From positions 64,001 to 128,000 of the forward strand of contig NMRA01000560.1 in assembly GCA_002633005.1 (NCBI GenBank): a stretch of DNA of 64,000 nt, written 5' to 3'. The DNA comes from Phoronis australis (lineage: Eukaryota > Phoronida > Phoronidae). Below the pieces are notes generated by a model. It did no database searches, had not been told where the DNA came from, and saw only the letters and a list, made by a program, of their open reading frames with translations. The position numbers and the translations under genes are program-made. Shown here piece by piece: positions 9,667 to 22,596 of the stretch; positions within the stretch are counted from its first letter, which is position 1; each line of letters opens with the position of its first letter.

Positions 9667-11340
9667 GTAAGTGACTTTCTTTCCTTGTCGAAGCACGTTT
9701 TGATGTATAATTCAATTTTGAACACATTTATTTCCGATAACTAAAAACTTTTTTTCTTGCATTGCTGCTTCCTCTAAAGCTGGCTGCGGGATGGAGAGCG
9801 AAAATGGTGGAGGTAGAAATGTATTACATGAAGTTCTGCGAGATATAGGTTGAAGTAACATCCAGTCCATTTTTTTCCTTTTTCTGTTGCTTGGCTGTCA
9901 AGTTTTAAGTTACACAAATCTTTCTTGATGTTGTATGCTCATACATTTTGATTTGTTCAGTACCTTGTATCGTCACATGAGTTTGTTCTGCTGTGAATAG
10001 AAGGAAAAGTAAACAAAACATTTGTACTTTTAAACGTTGTTTCCGTAATGGTTGAAATTTACATGATTTTTTTTTCACTCAAGCCCACGGGTGAGCTTCA
10101 GATACCGACAAAATACTCATATAATTATTTGAGACGTTACAATGTACAGTTTCTGAAAATGTCACTTGCACATATTTGAGAAACGCCAAGGTCACTACAT
10201 CCTCCACCACCTTTGCCTATCACAAACGTTCACCATAACATCTCACTACTATATCACCAAACTCTGTAGCAAGAATTGCTGTTGCGTAAGGAATTCCTAC
10301 CAGGAAATAAGTGAATTCAGGCGTTAAGACCATTACCTGGATGCTCATGCGCATCTTCAAATACATGGAAGTAGGACGTTTTATTCCAGAGACAATTTTA
10401 TTTTCATGCCAGTTATATTAGAGTTATCTAACAAAGGCACCATAACATCAAAGGCAAAAACTGGGGACACACTAATCCAGAAAAGCCACAAAATAAATGG
10501 CAAAAACTTGGTTTATGCAGTCATGATTCTATTTTGTTACCGTTTCGGTTTCTATTTTCAATGAAAGTAGGAAAGGTTCTTGTATACTATGCATTTTTCC
10601 CAAATGGAGGCCCTGGACGTATCTGCGGAAAATCCATACGTCCACTAGGGGTAAAAAACGAAATAATTAGAAGGAGGTACACGTTGTACCAGATGTACGC
10701 AGACAGTATTCTGTAGCGTATGATACAGCGTACCCAATGGCGTATTCACATCAGTATGAGATAAATTATATTGCACATGCACACATACATGTGTGTTTAT
10801 GTTTGTGTATATCCAAATAAGAATTATCTCGTAAAAGTTTTGTCGTTCAATTCAATTAATGCTATGGCCAAAGGTGATATCATCAATCGAATTTATACTA
10901 ATTTTGCGCACACCGTCTTCAGATGTCACATGTTGTTGCCTGCACCAAATTGTTTCCAGGCGGGGAAATTTTATCCCCGTCAGCGTTAAACACTAGTGAA
11001 ATCTAAGCTATTGTCTTTTAAATACATCAAGGAACCAGATTGTAATCAGCAATTTATTTTTATTGTTTAAGTTTTTAAATGTACCCGTACATCTGTTTTA
11101 CTGGAAAGCAGAGTGGTGGCGATGTAGTGATTTCCAGTTGAGTTGTGCTGGGCAAAGGATGTGATAACGGGCTGTCTGTGAACAAAAACTCTAATAAAAA
11201 AAATAATTGCAGGCGGTCTGATACACGTTGTACCAGACGTGCGCAGGCCTCGCATGTGGGCCCATTGCACTGATCACCTGGAAATATTTTTATGCTTTAT
11301 TAATATATGGTTAAAACCGAGATGAGGAGCTAGAAACCTG
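9667..11340. other. Intron with short dispersed repeats
   Basis: No exon was recognised. TACACGTTGTACCAGA-type segments occur near 10678 and 11220 and again near 36015; the latter two share about 80 bp beginning AATAATTGCAGGCG, so this is an unnamed dispersed repeat. Confidence 0.5.
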
Positions 11341-11354
11341 GCTCAAGGGCTTAG

Positions 11355-11430
11355 TAGTGTGACCTGGTGGGACATGAACCCACGACCTCGAGTAAAGAAA
11401 GCGGGCACTTATCAACCAGGCCACACTGCC
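11355..11430 (-). mobile_element. tRNA-derived SINE head or tRNA pseudogene
   Basis: Read on the minus strand, the sequence has an A-box-like GTGGCCTGGTTGATAAG near its start and a B-box-like GGTTCATGTCC about 45 bases later, flanked by short pairing arms (TGGG/CCCA around the B box). The B box differs from GGTTCGANTCC, and the acceptor stem is poor, so it is not a functional tRNA. It lies in the intron before exon 11703. Confidence 0.5.
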
Positions 11431-11702
11431 TTAAACTATGTAAACGAGGGAGTTTTTGTAGTGATAATGATTTTGAAAATTGCTACTCTTATGAAATCTC
11501 AAAATTTTTTCGAGATTTAGAAAATTTAATGTACCAGATAACCCTCAGCCATGTCCTCGGAAAGCGCAGCGTTACACACCTATGTTGTTGAATCCAAAAC
11601 TGTATGTTAGCAAAAATATTCGACTCCTTTACTCCTCTCAGCGCATGTTCAATACACTTGACGAATGGCGTTGGCGTGATGTCGTCCAATAATTCTTTTC
11701 AG

Positions 11703-11912
11703 CAACCAACGATGCCAACGAATTCAGTCTCATTCTCGGTGCCGCGAGGAGCTGGTGGAGATGCAATAATTACCACTCACCACAACCTCCATATCTTAAG
11801 ACGATATCAATGGAGTGCAATTCCGTAATGCTTGCAAGGCATGTTAAAATTGAATCAAGGAGCCAATCAAAGTTTTTGCGCTTCTGTGAAGTTGATGTGA
11901 GAGCCCTTCATG
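11703..11912 (+). CDS. Exon: C-terminal half of FTP domain 1
   Basis: The frame opened at the splice site reads DANEFSLILGAARSWWRC, then PPYLKTISMECNSVMLARHV, and ends SKFLRFCEVDV. This is the second half of an FTP domain: strand pattern, the C..C pair and the LxxCEVxV closing motif shared with the exon at 32301-32498. The acceptor TTCTTTTCAG ends at 11702 and the donor GTAATT starts at 11913. Phases are 1 and 1 and the length is 210 bp. Joined to 850-1062 it completes a domain with no gap. I found no other FTP first half between the kringle exon and this one, nor another second half upstream of the kringle. The donor is not fully consensus; an alternative GTGAGA at 11897 would give phase 0 and is less likely. 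Confidence 0.8.
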
Positions 11913-12069
11913 GTAATTAACCTACGTGTTGTTAAGTTTGCATTGAGTTAAGATGTTTCAATAGTTTGAGTGAGAATGCGCATGTCGAACAGTTTTGTGT
12001 ACCATTGGTGGAAGATACTAATACCGTCCCCACGTCAGCCCTAATTAAACTCCACCCCTGATCGTTACA

Positions 12070-13000
12070 AACTTTATTTTGGCATTTGCTTCTCATCTAG
12101 TGCCCTCCGTCAACCTTAGGGACGCTAGAGCTTTCCTTTCACTTGTAGTTATTCATTCTCTACAATCTCTGCGATACGTTTTTCAGCCTGGTAACCCAAG
12201 TCATCCACCACTCTCTTCCCTGTCATACCCAGCATACGTAGCGCCCGCCCAAGAGATTGGCCCACGAAACATCTTTCACGGGAAAAACGACACCCTCTGG
12301 CACTTCTTGACTAGCTCTTGATATTTCTCCCTCTTCCTCTTTTGAGGTTCTTCCATACGCTCCTCCAACGTCGCAGTCAACACCAACAGTACCACTTGCT
12401 TGGTTAGTCCTAACCACGTTACTATGTCTGGACGAAGCTTGGTCTCGACTACTTCCGATGGAAAACAAGTCTCTTGTGCAAATCCACTGTCAAATTCCAA
12501 TTCCCTGCTGTGTCCAAAATGCCACTTCCCAATGTTGTTGTTTCCCAGCGTTACCTCATTCGCGTACAAGAGCAGTAAATCTTTGCCCTCTTATCGCCCT
12601 CCGGTCCTTCTGACGCTTCTTGTTCTCATATCACTCCTGTGACTTCGGCATGCCTTCAGATGTAACCCCACCTCATAAAAGAGCCGCGGAACGTGGTGAC
12701 AAAACATACATGCTCTACATTTGCTGGTGCTTTGCACTACCCACGTGAGGGATACTCTGCGAGACCCCAAATACACAGGTTTGTTGGGCTGTCGTACACA
12801 GATCTCAACAGAAACGTCAGTCTACCTTCCTGCATTAACCAGATTTCCTGCCACTTGAGACTTCTCTGCTTGTCTCTCTGTGAGTTGAGCCAACTCCCCT
12901 GCTGTTTCATTACTGTTGCTTTTTCCTCCATAGCTCTTTCTTGCTGCCAGACCTTTCCTCGCTTCACGCTTGTACTCAAAAAACCCAGCGTGGTTGTGGT
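12070..13000 (-). pseudogene. Non-LTR retrotransposon ORF, C-terminal part
   Basis: On the minus strand, from about 12979 down, the sequence shows RT-downstream and endonuclease-like segments of a non-LTR element: WQEIWLMQEGRLTFLLRSVY followed by SPTNLCIWGLAE, then CKAPANVEHV (a C-x2-C-type knuckle with H), then ETKLRPDIVTWLGLTKQVVL and TATLEERMEEPQKRKREKYQ, the family's conserved LRPDIV...TKQVV..EERMEE block, ending FPVKDVSWANLLGGR and a degraded LGMTGKR..AEK segment. At least four frame changes and stops are present. Upstream minus-strand sequence (13000-13450) has protein-like frames that may be the same ORF but lacks a motif I can name. It is a dead copy in the intron. Confidence 0.72.
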
Positions 13001-13875
13001 ATTAGTCCATGTCCATGCCGGCCTATTGCTACTGTGCCCACTGCGTCATTGCACCTAAGTCCGCTAGATGTACTTTATTGGCTGCTGACTACTTCTTACT
13101 GTCTTTGACTCTCTGGATCTTCCCATCCCTGTCCTTTGTCGAGTCATACGCCAGTGTCGGGTCGCCCAGGCTCTCGATGATGCTCAGTGGGTCACCATGC
13201 AGACATGTACTTCATAAGTTGCAACAGTTTGTATTCAGCGATCGCCGGCGCTTAGTCTACGCAAGTCATGAAAGCTGCTTTCAAGCTAACGTACTTCATC
13301 TTATCGCCGTTGAATGTAGAAATGGAAACTCTCTTCCGGTGCTTCCACATGTCAGCGAGACCCTACTACAATTGAATACCTTCAGTTGCTTTGGCGTGGA
13401 TGGGATGAAACCTCTGGCACGGGAGGAAGGTGTTATGCTTTTTCAGCTTTAACAGCATGTTGTGGGGGATGGAAACCACAATTTTCTTCTTTGTCTGTCA
13501 CTGATCTGGTTTGGCTAGTAAAGGTTTCGAACTGTCTTTTTGCCTACGTTTGCATGATCACCACTTTTGGCGTCTGACAGGTAGGCCAAAACGTCATTAA
13601 AGTAGAATTCCACCCAAAAAACAACCTATTTTGTACCAATTTATATCAAGTAGTTCCAGTCGATAACAGCAAGTTCAGTTCTTTTACCTGACGGCAGACG
13701 GAGGTGTTGAAATGAATCAATGACGTCACATGTTTGAACGCAGTTTGTTCCGCAGTTCACAACACGCGTTCTGGTCTCAGCTTATTCCTTGAATTCATCG
13801 TTTTACACCAATAAATCATCAAAATTCGATGTAAAACCCTTAAAATCACACCGAGTTCTTGAACAAACGTGTTGT

Positions 13876-15229
13876 TACTCTGCGCGTACAAGCGCAGAGT
13901 ACTGTTGTTCCTGGGTTTTTTTCAATTTTATTCTTATTCTTCTTCCGACCAACTTTGAGGCTTAATAACTCCAAATTGGGTGCAGGTACGTTCTTTAAAT
14001 TCAGCATATGATTTTTGACAGTACATAAATTTTGATTCGTTATATAATCATATTCCATACCGGAAGGGGTCGTTTGGTGCAAAGGTCATATAATTTTCAA
14101 AATGGTACTTCAGTTTTAAAGCTATTTTTTCAAATTCGGTGCACAGGTGTAAGTCAACATGAAAATTTTAAAAATTACTTTTCTAAGTAATCGAATCATC
14201 CAGTCAGATAAAACAGGTCAAAGGTCATTAGGTGCAAACTAAAATTTTGAGCTAGACACTTCAAATTCACAAGTCTGATTGGCACAGGTAATTCAATTCG
14301 AAATCTAAAGTTTCAGGTCATTTAGTGCAAACATGGCGTCATTAGGTGCATTTTTCTTATGAAAATTTGTCCTTTTTATTCACCAAGTATTTCATGTGTC
14401 AACCGTTAGACAACTCTGATTCTCAGCATTAAATATAATTTTCACGGACTTTGCAGATAGTTCTACTAGAAGGGCTTGTAATGCACTGTATAAAGTCAAT
14501 TAGTGGAAAGGTCACCTACTATTAAAAAGGTTATTTCTCCTATATTTTTAAAGGAATTCTCTTCAATTCCAGCACATTGGTATCAACCTAAATGCCAGTG
14601 AAATACCCTAATTTACTAAACAATAGGGCCACCCAATCAGAGAAAATAGGTCAAAGGTCATTGAGTACAGACTAAAATTTTGAGCTAGACACTTCAAATT
14701 CACAAGTCTGATTTGTACGTGTAATTCAATTCGAAATGCAAAGTTTCAGGTCATTTAGTCCAACCATGGGGTCATTAGGTGCATTTTTCTTCTAAAAATT
14801 TGTCCTTTTCACTCACCAAGAATTCTGATGTGTCAACCGTTAGACATCTGTGATTCTCAGCATTAAACTCACTTTTCACAGACTTTGCAATAATTCTACT
14901 CAAGACGCTTATAATGCACAGGATAGGGTCAATTAGGGCAAAGGTCATCTAACGTTCAAAATGCTATATCCCCTCCATTTTTCAAGGAATTCTTTTCAAG
15001 TTCAGCACACTGGTGTAAGTCACCATGCCAATCGAAAGCCCTATTTTACTACACAATATGCCTAACCAATCAGAAAAATAGGTCGAAGGCCATTGGGTGC
15101 AAACTAAAATTTTGAGCTAGAGACTTCAAAATTACATATCTGTTTAGTAAATGTGATTGAGTTTGAATTCTAAATTATCAGGTCATTTGGTGCCCCCATA
15201 GGTGAATTTTTCTTTTGAAACTTTCCAAT
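13876..15229 (-). repeat. E repeat copy 1, distal part
   Basis: This is the end of a dispersed 'E' element in reverse orientation. It begins with the hairpin TACTCTGCGC-GTACAA-GCGCAGAGTA (876-901 in this block, 10-bp stem), then a short T/C-rich microsatellite remnant, then about three units of roughly 433 bp. Each unit carries AGGTCA half-sites, with DR1 motifs at 14215-14227 and 14648-14660 and a decayed one at 15080-15092. The element is interrupted at 15229 by transposon X1 and resumes at 18700. Confidence 0.8.
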
Positions 15230-18200
15230 GGGGCTATTCCGAAAATCAACACTAACTAGAGGGCGCGCGTGTACTAGTGGTGATAGATTAACAGCCTCGA
15301 TTACGCGAGCCCTTTAAATACATGATGAAATGGCTTGCAGCCATGCCAACTGAATCTGAGATTGCGTGAAAAGGGTGCTTCTGTGAGAGGAAGTAAGCAC
15401 GGCCTTATACAAAGGTAAGGTTTGTGATTGTTTTAATGATTATTCCATAATTATTCTACCGGTACCTATTAACTGAGGTACTCGCCGACTTTGCGGCAGT
15501 CGCCAGTCGGGTTAATCTTCGTTTGTTGTGATATGTGATACGATACTTGACATAGCAATCGGGATCTTTTCGTACATCAAAGCATTATTATTGTTTGGAA
15601 TGATTTCTAACAGTTTATCAGTGACAGTTATATTAATCAATGGTGAATGTTTATGCTGTCAACTCGATACAGGTTAATGAGTTAAGATTACAATCCAAGC
15701 CCAATGGCAAAGGGCACATGACAAAGATCCATTGCATTAGACTATTTGTATACTCCCTATGATATGTCTTCTGGAAATCTATTACACGTTGAAATGGAAA
15801 TCTATTACGTCTGTTTTCACGTAATCTTTGGTTTTTAGGTTTGAGGGCTTGTACCGTGCAGAGGAGATATGCATCGCTTCTGCACCGCCCCTGAATGGAT
15901 CAATTGGTTTTTAGCATTTGACTGCAGCTAACCAACAAGATCTTCCCATTCACTGCAGATCTGTTGTCAAAGCCTACTTTCAATATTGGAGACAACGAAC
16001 AAAGCCTTTGAAAGGGAGCAGCTATTTTTAAAGAAAGGTATGTAAGTCATTTTGTTAATTTACTTATTCAGGTCCTTAGCGGGGGATTGGCATGGGGGGT
16101 TGGGGTTGTAATATTTGGTACAACTCAGTGTTTGGAAATAACAGGTAATACATGTTTGGGGAAAAGAACATGGTGAGGTAATTCTTAATCTTCATGAAGT
16201 CCCTTCAAGTTGATTTCATGAAACTGTTTTGCTATTTGTATCAATTGTAAACCCATGAAAATATATTACATTTCCTGAATTCACAGTGACTGAATAGTCT
16301 TAACTCATGTCTTGAAATGTTGCAAGTCGTTATAAATTCAAATGACTGCCATTTTTGTGAAAATTGCATTTTTGATGGTGCCCTACGATTTGTAATTACT
16401 CTTAAACAACAGAAAGATTATCCATCATTTTTAAATCACCCAAGTCTTCATATCTTCTATTGGAAGAAAAATTAAAAGTCTGAGAAACGGTTACCTCAAC
16501 CTAAGACTAGAAGTATGCTTGACAGACCCATGAACCTGTAATCGGAGTTTAAAATTGCTGAAAGTATCAAAAATCAAAAGGCTTGAAAATGGGTAACAAA
16601 TGTTTGAAGTTGTCTCAAAAACTTGTACATTTTGCAGACAGGTGATGCGTTTAAATAATTGTTATGGCTAGGAATAAAAAATAAAGATACAAGTTTTATG
16701 CATTACTTATTATATACACCTTTGGTTTCTGAAAATAGTAATTATTTAATTTTATGTGAAACTGTAGAGCAGTCACCATATATTTTTGAAAAAGAGGGAT
16801 AACATTTTTGACCCAATCTGGATTACTTAATTCTTCATATTTCATTATTTGTTCCCGGTTCTGTGACATTTTAAGGCCACTTCAAGCTGTATCATAGACA
16901 AGCATTGTTACTCCGTTCTCTTCCCACAGCACTTCCACACACCAGCAATGTGAATTGCAGTACTAAGTTACCATAAAACAATGTGCCAGTGGACTGTCTG
17001 TGTATTCAGACGAACTCTATCTGACTGCTACACAAGTAAGCCTTGTTGGTGAGGATGCCCTTTCATAGGCAATGAGTCATGTTTGGACAATTGCTTATTT
17101 CCTTTCCTGGAAAAAACACGACGGACTGAAGCTAAAGAAGACCTAGTGACACTCTGGTCTAGTTCAGGGTCTGATTTTTGGCTCAAAACCATTCAAGTGA
17201 TGTGCTATTGTGTTTACCTTCAAGGGACTAAGTGTGGATGTTATTGAGGCTGAATGAGGTGACATGAAAGAAAGACACGTGTCGAAACTGGACCTTTTTA
17301 CAAGCGCTTCTATAGGCCATTGAAACTAGATCCCAGTGAAATGAAACCCGAAAGCTGAGTGACATTAAATTTTCCTTTCAGAAGAAAGGCTTTACACTAT
17401 TGGTAAAAACTTTCCAATTTGGTACACATTATGGGGAAATGACATTCAGTGACTGCATCGATTGTCTTGTCGTATGTTTAAGAATCTGCTATGCACAAGA
17501 TTCGAGAATAAACAATTATCAGTGCATTTACAAACAAATGGCAAACTGAAATAGCAGAAAGAAACAACATTGCGACTGAATTCATAATCAGGCATATCAA
17601 GTGCTGAATTTCTGAATTACGTTCGATTCTCTCAGATTATTGTTGAAGGATTGCTTTTCACTTTGTCCAACGGTAAAATAGATGGTCAGGCGGTTGGTTT
17701 CAGTTGTTTTCTCTCACCTGTAAAAGAATAGTCGGAGAAATATTAGCAAATTGTAAAAGAAAAGACAAGACAAAACTACTTTTGTAAGGCAGAACATATT
17801 TGACGTTTCATCTTCATGTTTATGTGTAGAAACTAATAACCTTTGTACCCAAGTCTTATTTTAATATCTGAATAAAAATATGTGAAACAGGCTAAAAGTG
17901 ATTTAACAATGTGTATTTTTCATGACACTTAAAATGTGCTTCTTATCTCAACAAGTAAAATTCATTCTAGTTGTCAATTTTTGTTCAATGCAATGTTACG
18001 ACATTTACTGAATTAAGGCTTATTCATATTCATATTAATTCGATATCTGATCTGGTAGTCCTGGGGTGGGGTCTGCGATAAAATAAGGAAACTCACTCAT
18101 CTAGAAATTTTTATTGGAAACAGCATAGTTTTGAAGAGAAACTGTTGTAAAAAAGTCACCCTTGACTTCTGTGCGTCACGTACCATACACCTTTTATTTT

Positions 18201-18699
18201 GGGAGCACTCCCACCCAGGACAATATGAATATGTGCTGCTAGCCTACCCGGCATCGTATGAGTTTCCTAAAAGAAACACTTAGTTCCACTCAATAAACCT
18301 GTTATTCAGTGGGGTAACTAGTGTGGATAACATCACCGACCGATGTTGATAGAAACTGATTGCTAAAAACTTACTTAATGTTGTGTAGTCTCCGACTGGA
18401 ACTCCGTAGACATAGAGCACACACAAGGCTTCAGCATCCACACACTTTTTGTCAGTTAGTTGACCCTTTTGACCGCAATTGTTCACGAATATAGTAACCT
18501 TGGGTCTTTTGGGAATTTGTGGCCACCTGTCGAAGACTTGCACCAGGAAAATTAGCAGTAATAAGGCTTAGCGCGACGACGTATTTTAATAACAATTCCA
18601 TGTTTTACCCGTTGTTTACAGGCAGACAGCCACGCATGCGCAATTCAATTACCACAAGTACAGCAGCGACACCGCGAGGAGAATTCTCCGAATAGCCCC
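15230..18699 (-). mobile_element. Transposon X, copy 1 (3.47 kb, reverse orientation)
   Basis: Terminal inverted repeats bound the element: GGGGCTATTC at 15230 and GAATAGCCCC ending at 18699. Further matching blocks extend about 50 bp inward, including GTACTAGTGGTGAT. It is flanked by AAT on one side and ATT on the other inside the E repeat; comparison with intact E sequence (GACCAATTAATTC) supports insertion at AATT with a 2-bp AT duplication. It carries the conserved two-exon cassette on the minus strand: exon 1 at about 18375-18567 and exon 2 at about 17580-17717. Both are shifted out of frame here. No transposase was recognised. The rest is noncoding-looking and collinear with X2 and X3. 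Confidence 0.85.
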
Positions 18700-18982
18700 A
18701 TTCATTCATGTTGTATTCTGAAGTGCTTAAAGTAAAACATTTGTGATTCTTAGCATTAACCACACTTTTAATCGAGTTTACAATTATTCCCTCATCCGGG
18801 CTCATAATGCACCGAATTAGTGGAAAGGTCATCAAAATATTAACATTTAATTTTTCCAACAATTTTAAGGAATTCCTTTTGAAATTGGTAAACGGGTTGC
18901 TGTCAGTAACTTCCCATAGCAATTCCTTTAATACGCACGCGCATAGTCCATTATTGTCACGCTATGGCAATACTCTTTCTAG
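18700..18982 (-). repeat. E repeat copy 1, proximal part
   Basis: This continues the E element after the X1 insertion. It ends at CTTTCTAG (18975-18982), the reverse complement of the E start CTAGAAAG. It carries the decayed start palindrome (TTGTCACGCTATGGCAAT) and the TGACC-rich head sequence. Confidence 0.78.
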
Positions 18983-19471
18983 TTTTATTTTGCCGTTACG
19001 GATATACATGTATCATGTATTTGAACGTACCGTAGCCTACAAAGTTCGGTAGGCCAATTTACCAGGATCGGTCGCGAGAGTTCGGGTTATGTCTCGTGAT
19101 AAATTCGAGTTATTCTTCCGTGAAATATAGACTGGAGGACATTGCTGTGTGTTGTAATGTTAGACTTTCGATTTTTTCAGCTCTAAACACACGAGACGCT
19201 TGTTCATATCCCGGCCAGTGGCTCGGAACCCGATCAGGCCCTTCGCGGCCTTACTGGAGACATCACGAACATAAACCAGCCTAAGTTGGAAACTTAACTT
19301 CCATTCACGGAACTACTATACTAGTGAGCCAAAAAAATAATGTGCACGTGATTATTTTGGTGAATTAGCCGCGAAACTGCAAATCTACTTACTTGACGCC
19401 GGGGCCGCGAAGTCAGGTTCCCCTTCCACAGCGCAGTCAGGGCAAAAGTTGTACAGTAACAATGATTCAAA
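18983..19471. other. Spacer between inverted E copies
   Basis: Single-copy-looking DNA. No gene was recognised. It separates the minus-oriented E1 from the plus-oriented E2-E4. Confidence 0.5.
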
Positions 19472-20669
19472 CTAGAAAGATTATTGTCACGGCGTGACAA
19501 TAACGGACTCTGTGCGTGCGTATTACTGGAATTATTATGGGAAGTTACTAACAGCAACCCGTTTACCAATATGAAAAGGAATTCTTTAAAATTGTAGGAG
19601 AAATTACATATTAATTTTTTGATGACCTTTCCACTAATTGACCTCTTCCGGTGCATTATGAGCCCCGATGAGGGAGTAATTGTTAACTCGATTAAAAGTG
19701 TGGTTAATGCTAATAATCACAGATGTTGTAATTTAAGCATTTCAGAATACAAGATGAATGAAGTGGTCAAACTTTCAGAATAAAAATGCACCTAATGACC
19801 ATATGGGTGCAACAAATAACCTAAAAATTTAGAATTCATACTAAATCGCACTTAATAAATAGATACGTAATTCTGAAGTCTCTAGCTCAAAATTTTAGCT
19901 TGCACTCAATGACCTTTGACCTATTTTTTCTGATTGGTTAGGCCTATTGCGAAGTAAAGTAGGGTATTTAATTGGCATGTTGACTTACACCAGTGTGCTG
20001 AAATTGAAAAGAATTCCTTGAAAAACGTAAGAGATATAATAACATTTTGAACGTTACAGGACCTTTGCACTAATTGACCTTATCCGGTACATTTTAAGCA
20101 TCTTTAGGAGAATTATTGCAAAGCCCATGGAAAATGTGTTTAATGCTAAGAATCACAGTTGTCTAACGGTTGACACATCAGAATACTTGTTGATTGAAAA
20201 GGTCAAATTTTCAGAAGAAAAATGCACCTAATGACCCCATGTTTGCACTAAATGACCTGAAACTTTGGATTCCGATTTGATTTACCTGTGGCAATCAGAC
20301 CAGTTAATTTGAAGTGCCTAGCTCAAAGTTTTAGTTTGCACCTAATGACCTTTGACCTATTTCACCTGATTGGATGACCCGATTACTTAGAAAAGTAATT
20401 TTTTAAATTGTCATGTTGACTGATACCTGTGCACCGAATTTGAAAAAGATAGCTTTAAAACTGAAGGAGGAGTAGCATTTTGAAAATTATATGACTTTTG
20501 CACCAAACGACCTCTTCCGGTGCAATATGGAATATGATTATATAACCAATCAAAATTTATATACTGTAAAAAGTCATATGCTGAATTTAAAGACCGTACC
20601 AGCACCCAATTTGGAGTTATTAAGCCTCAAAGTTGGTCAGAAGAAAAATAGGAAGAAGAATAAGAAGAA
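19472..20669 (+). repeat. E repeat copy 2
   Basis: Starts CTAGAAAGATTATTGTCACG, includes the perfect palindrome ATTGTCACGGCGTGACAAT (19483-19501), then about 433-bp units with DR1 motifs TGACCTTTGACCT at 19910-19922 and 20346-20358, and ends in a GAAGAATAA-type microsatellite. The terminal hairpin seen in E1, E3 and E4 is missing. E3 starts directly at the end. Confidence 0.82.
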
Positions 20670-21950
20670 CTAGAAAGATTATTGTCACGGCGTGACAATA
20701 ATGGACTCTGCGCGTGCGTATTAAAGGAATTGTTATGGGAAGTTACTGACAGCAACCCCGTTTACCAAATTATGAAAAGAAATTCTTTAAAATTGTAGGA
20801 GTAATTACATGCTAATGTTTTGATGACCTTTCCACTAACTGACCTCTTCCGGTGCATTATGAACCCCAGTGAGGGAATATTTGTGCAACCAATTTAAAGT
20901 ATAGTTAATGCTAAGAATCACAGATGTTTTGCTTTAAGCACTTAAGAATACAACATGAATTAATTGGTCAAACTTTCAGAAGAAAAATGCACCTAATGAC
21001 CCCATGGATGCACCAAATGACCCAAAAATTTAGAATTCAAACTCAATCGCGTTTAGTAAACCGATATTTAATTTTGAAGTCTCTAGCTCAAAATTTTAAT
21101 TTTGCACTCAATGACCTTTGACCTATTTTTTCTGATTGGTTAGGCCTATTGCGTAGTTAAGTAGGCTGTTCAATTGGCATGTTGAGATATGCTAGTGTGC
21201 TGAAATTGAAATGAATTCCTTGAAAAACGTAAGAGATATAACTTTTTGAACGTTAACTGACCTTTGCACTAATTGACCTTATCCGGTGCATTATAAGCGT
21301 CTTTAGGAGAATCATTGCAAAGCCCATGGAAAATGTGTTTAACGCTGAGAATCACAGTTGCCTAACGGTTGACAATCTGAATACTTGCTGATTGAAAAGG
21401 TCAAATTTTCAGAAGAAAAATGCACCTAATGACCCCATGTTTGCACTAAATGACCTGAAACTTTGGATTCCGATTTGATTTACCTGTGGCAATCAGAGCT
21501 GTTAATTTGAAGTGTCTAGCTTAAAATTTTAGTTTGCAGCTAATGACCTTTGACCTGTTTCACCTGATTGGATGGCCCGATTACTTAGAAAAGTAATTTT
21601 TTAAATTGCCATGTTGACCTTTACCTGTGCACCGAATTTGAAAAAGATAGCTTTAAAACTGAAGGAGGAGTAGCATTTTGAAAATTATATGACCTTTGCA
21701 CCAAATGACCCCTTCCGGTGCAATATGGAATATGATTATATAATCAATCAAAATTTATATACTATCAAAAGTAATATGCTGAATTTAAAGACCGTACCTG
21801 CACCCAATTTGGAGTTATTAAGCCTCAAAGTTGGTCGGAAGAAGAATAAGAAGAATAAGAATAAGAATAAGAAGAATAAGAACAAGAATAAAATTGAAGG
21901 AAACCCAGGAACAACAGTACTCTGCGCTTACACGCGCAGAGTAATAAGAA
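20670..21950 (+). repeat. E repeat copy 3
   Basis: Head-to-tail with E2. It starts CTAGAAAGATTATTGTCACG, has DR1 motifs at 21112-21124 and 21544-21556, a (GAATAA)n-like tract at about 21839-21890 and the end hairpin TACTCTGCGC-TTACAC-GCGCAGAGTA at 21918-21943. Eight bases later E4 begins with CTAG. A frame through the end (21689-21976) is open only because the microsatellite is Lys/Asn-coding. Confidence 0.84.
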
Positions 21951-22458
21951 CTAGAAAGATTAATGTCACGGCATGAGAATAACGGACCCTGCGCGGCCGT
22001 ATTACTGGAATTATGGGAAGTTACTGACAGCAACCCGTTTACCAATATGAAAAGGAATTTTTTAAAATTGTAGGAGAAATTACATATTAATTTTTTGATG
22101 ACCTTTCCACTAATTGACCTCTTCCGGTGCATTATGAGCACTTAATAAATAGATAAATTGAGTAATTGTTAACTCGATTAAAAGTGTGGTTAATGCTAAT
22201 AATCACAGATGTTTTACTTTAAGCACTTCAGAATACAAGATGAATGAAATGGTCAAACTTTCAGCAGAAAAATGCACCCAATGACCCCATGGGTGCACCA
22301 AATGACCTGAAAATTTAGAATTCATACTCAATCGCACTTAGTAAACAGGTACGTAACTCTGAAGTCTCTAGCTCAAAATTTTAGTTTGCACTCAATGACC
22401 TTTGACCTATTATTTCTGATTGGTTAGACCTATTGCGAAGTGAAGTAGGGTATTTAAT
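21951..22458 (+). repeat. E repeat copy 4, proximal part
   Basis: E start CTAGAAAG, a decayed version of the start palindrome, and a DR1 at 22396-22408. It breaks at TATTTAAT where transposon X2 has inserted and continues at 26966 (ATTGGCATGTTGAC). The intact junction TATTTAATTGGCATG is visible in E2 near 19965. Confidence 0.82.
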
Positions 22459-22596
22459 GGGGCTATTCGGAGAATCCTTGCGGTGTCGCTGCTATACAAG
22501 TGGTGATTGAATTGCGCATGCGTGGCTGTCTGCATGTAAACAACTGGTAAAAGATGCAATTTTTATCAAAATACGTCGTCGCGCTAAGCCTTATTA

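Noticed and set aside
9415-9744. 109-codon open frame across the kringle exon
   Set aside because: It is the +1 frame of the kringle exon; it runs through both splice sites and has no domain.
12400-13452. Plus-strand open frames in the 12-13.5 kb region
   Set aside because: Antisense shadows of the minus-strand non-LTR retrotransposon remnant and its upstream sequence.
13876-15229. CRISPR-like array
   Set aside because: Units of about 433 bp, diverged, in eukaryotic DNA; a dispersed repeat, not short identical repeats with spacers.
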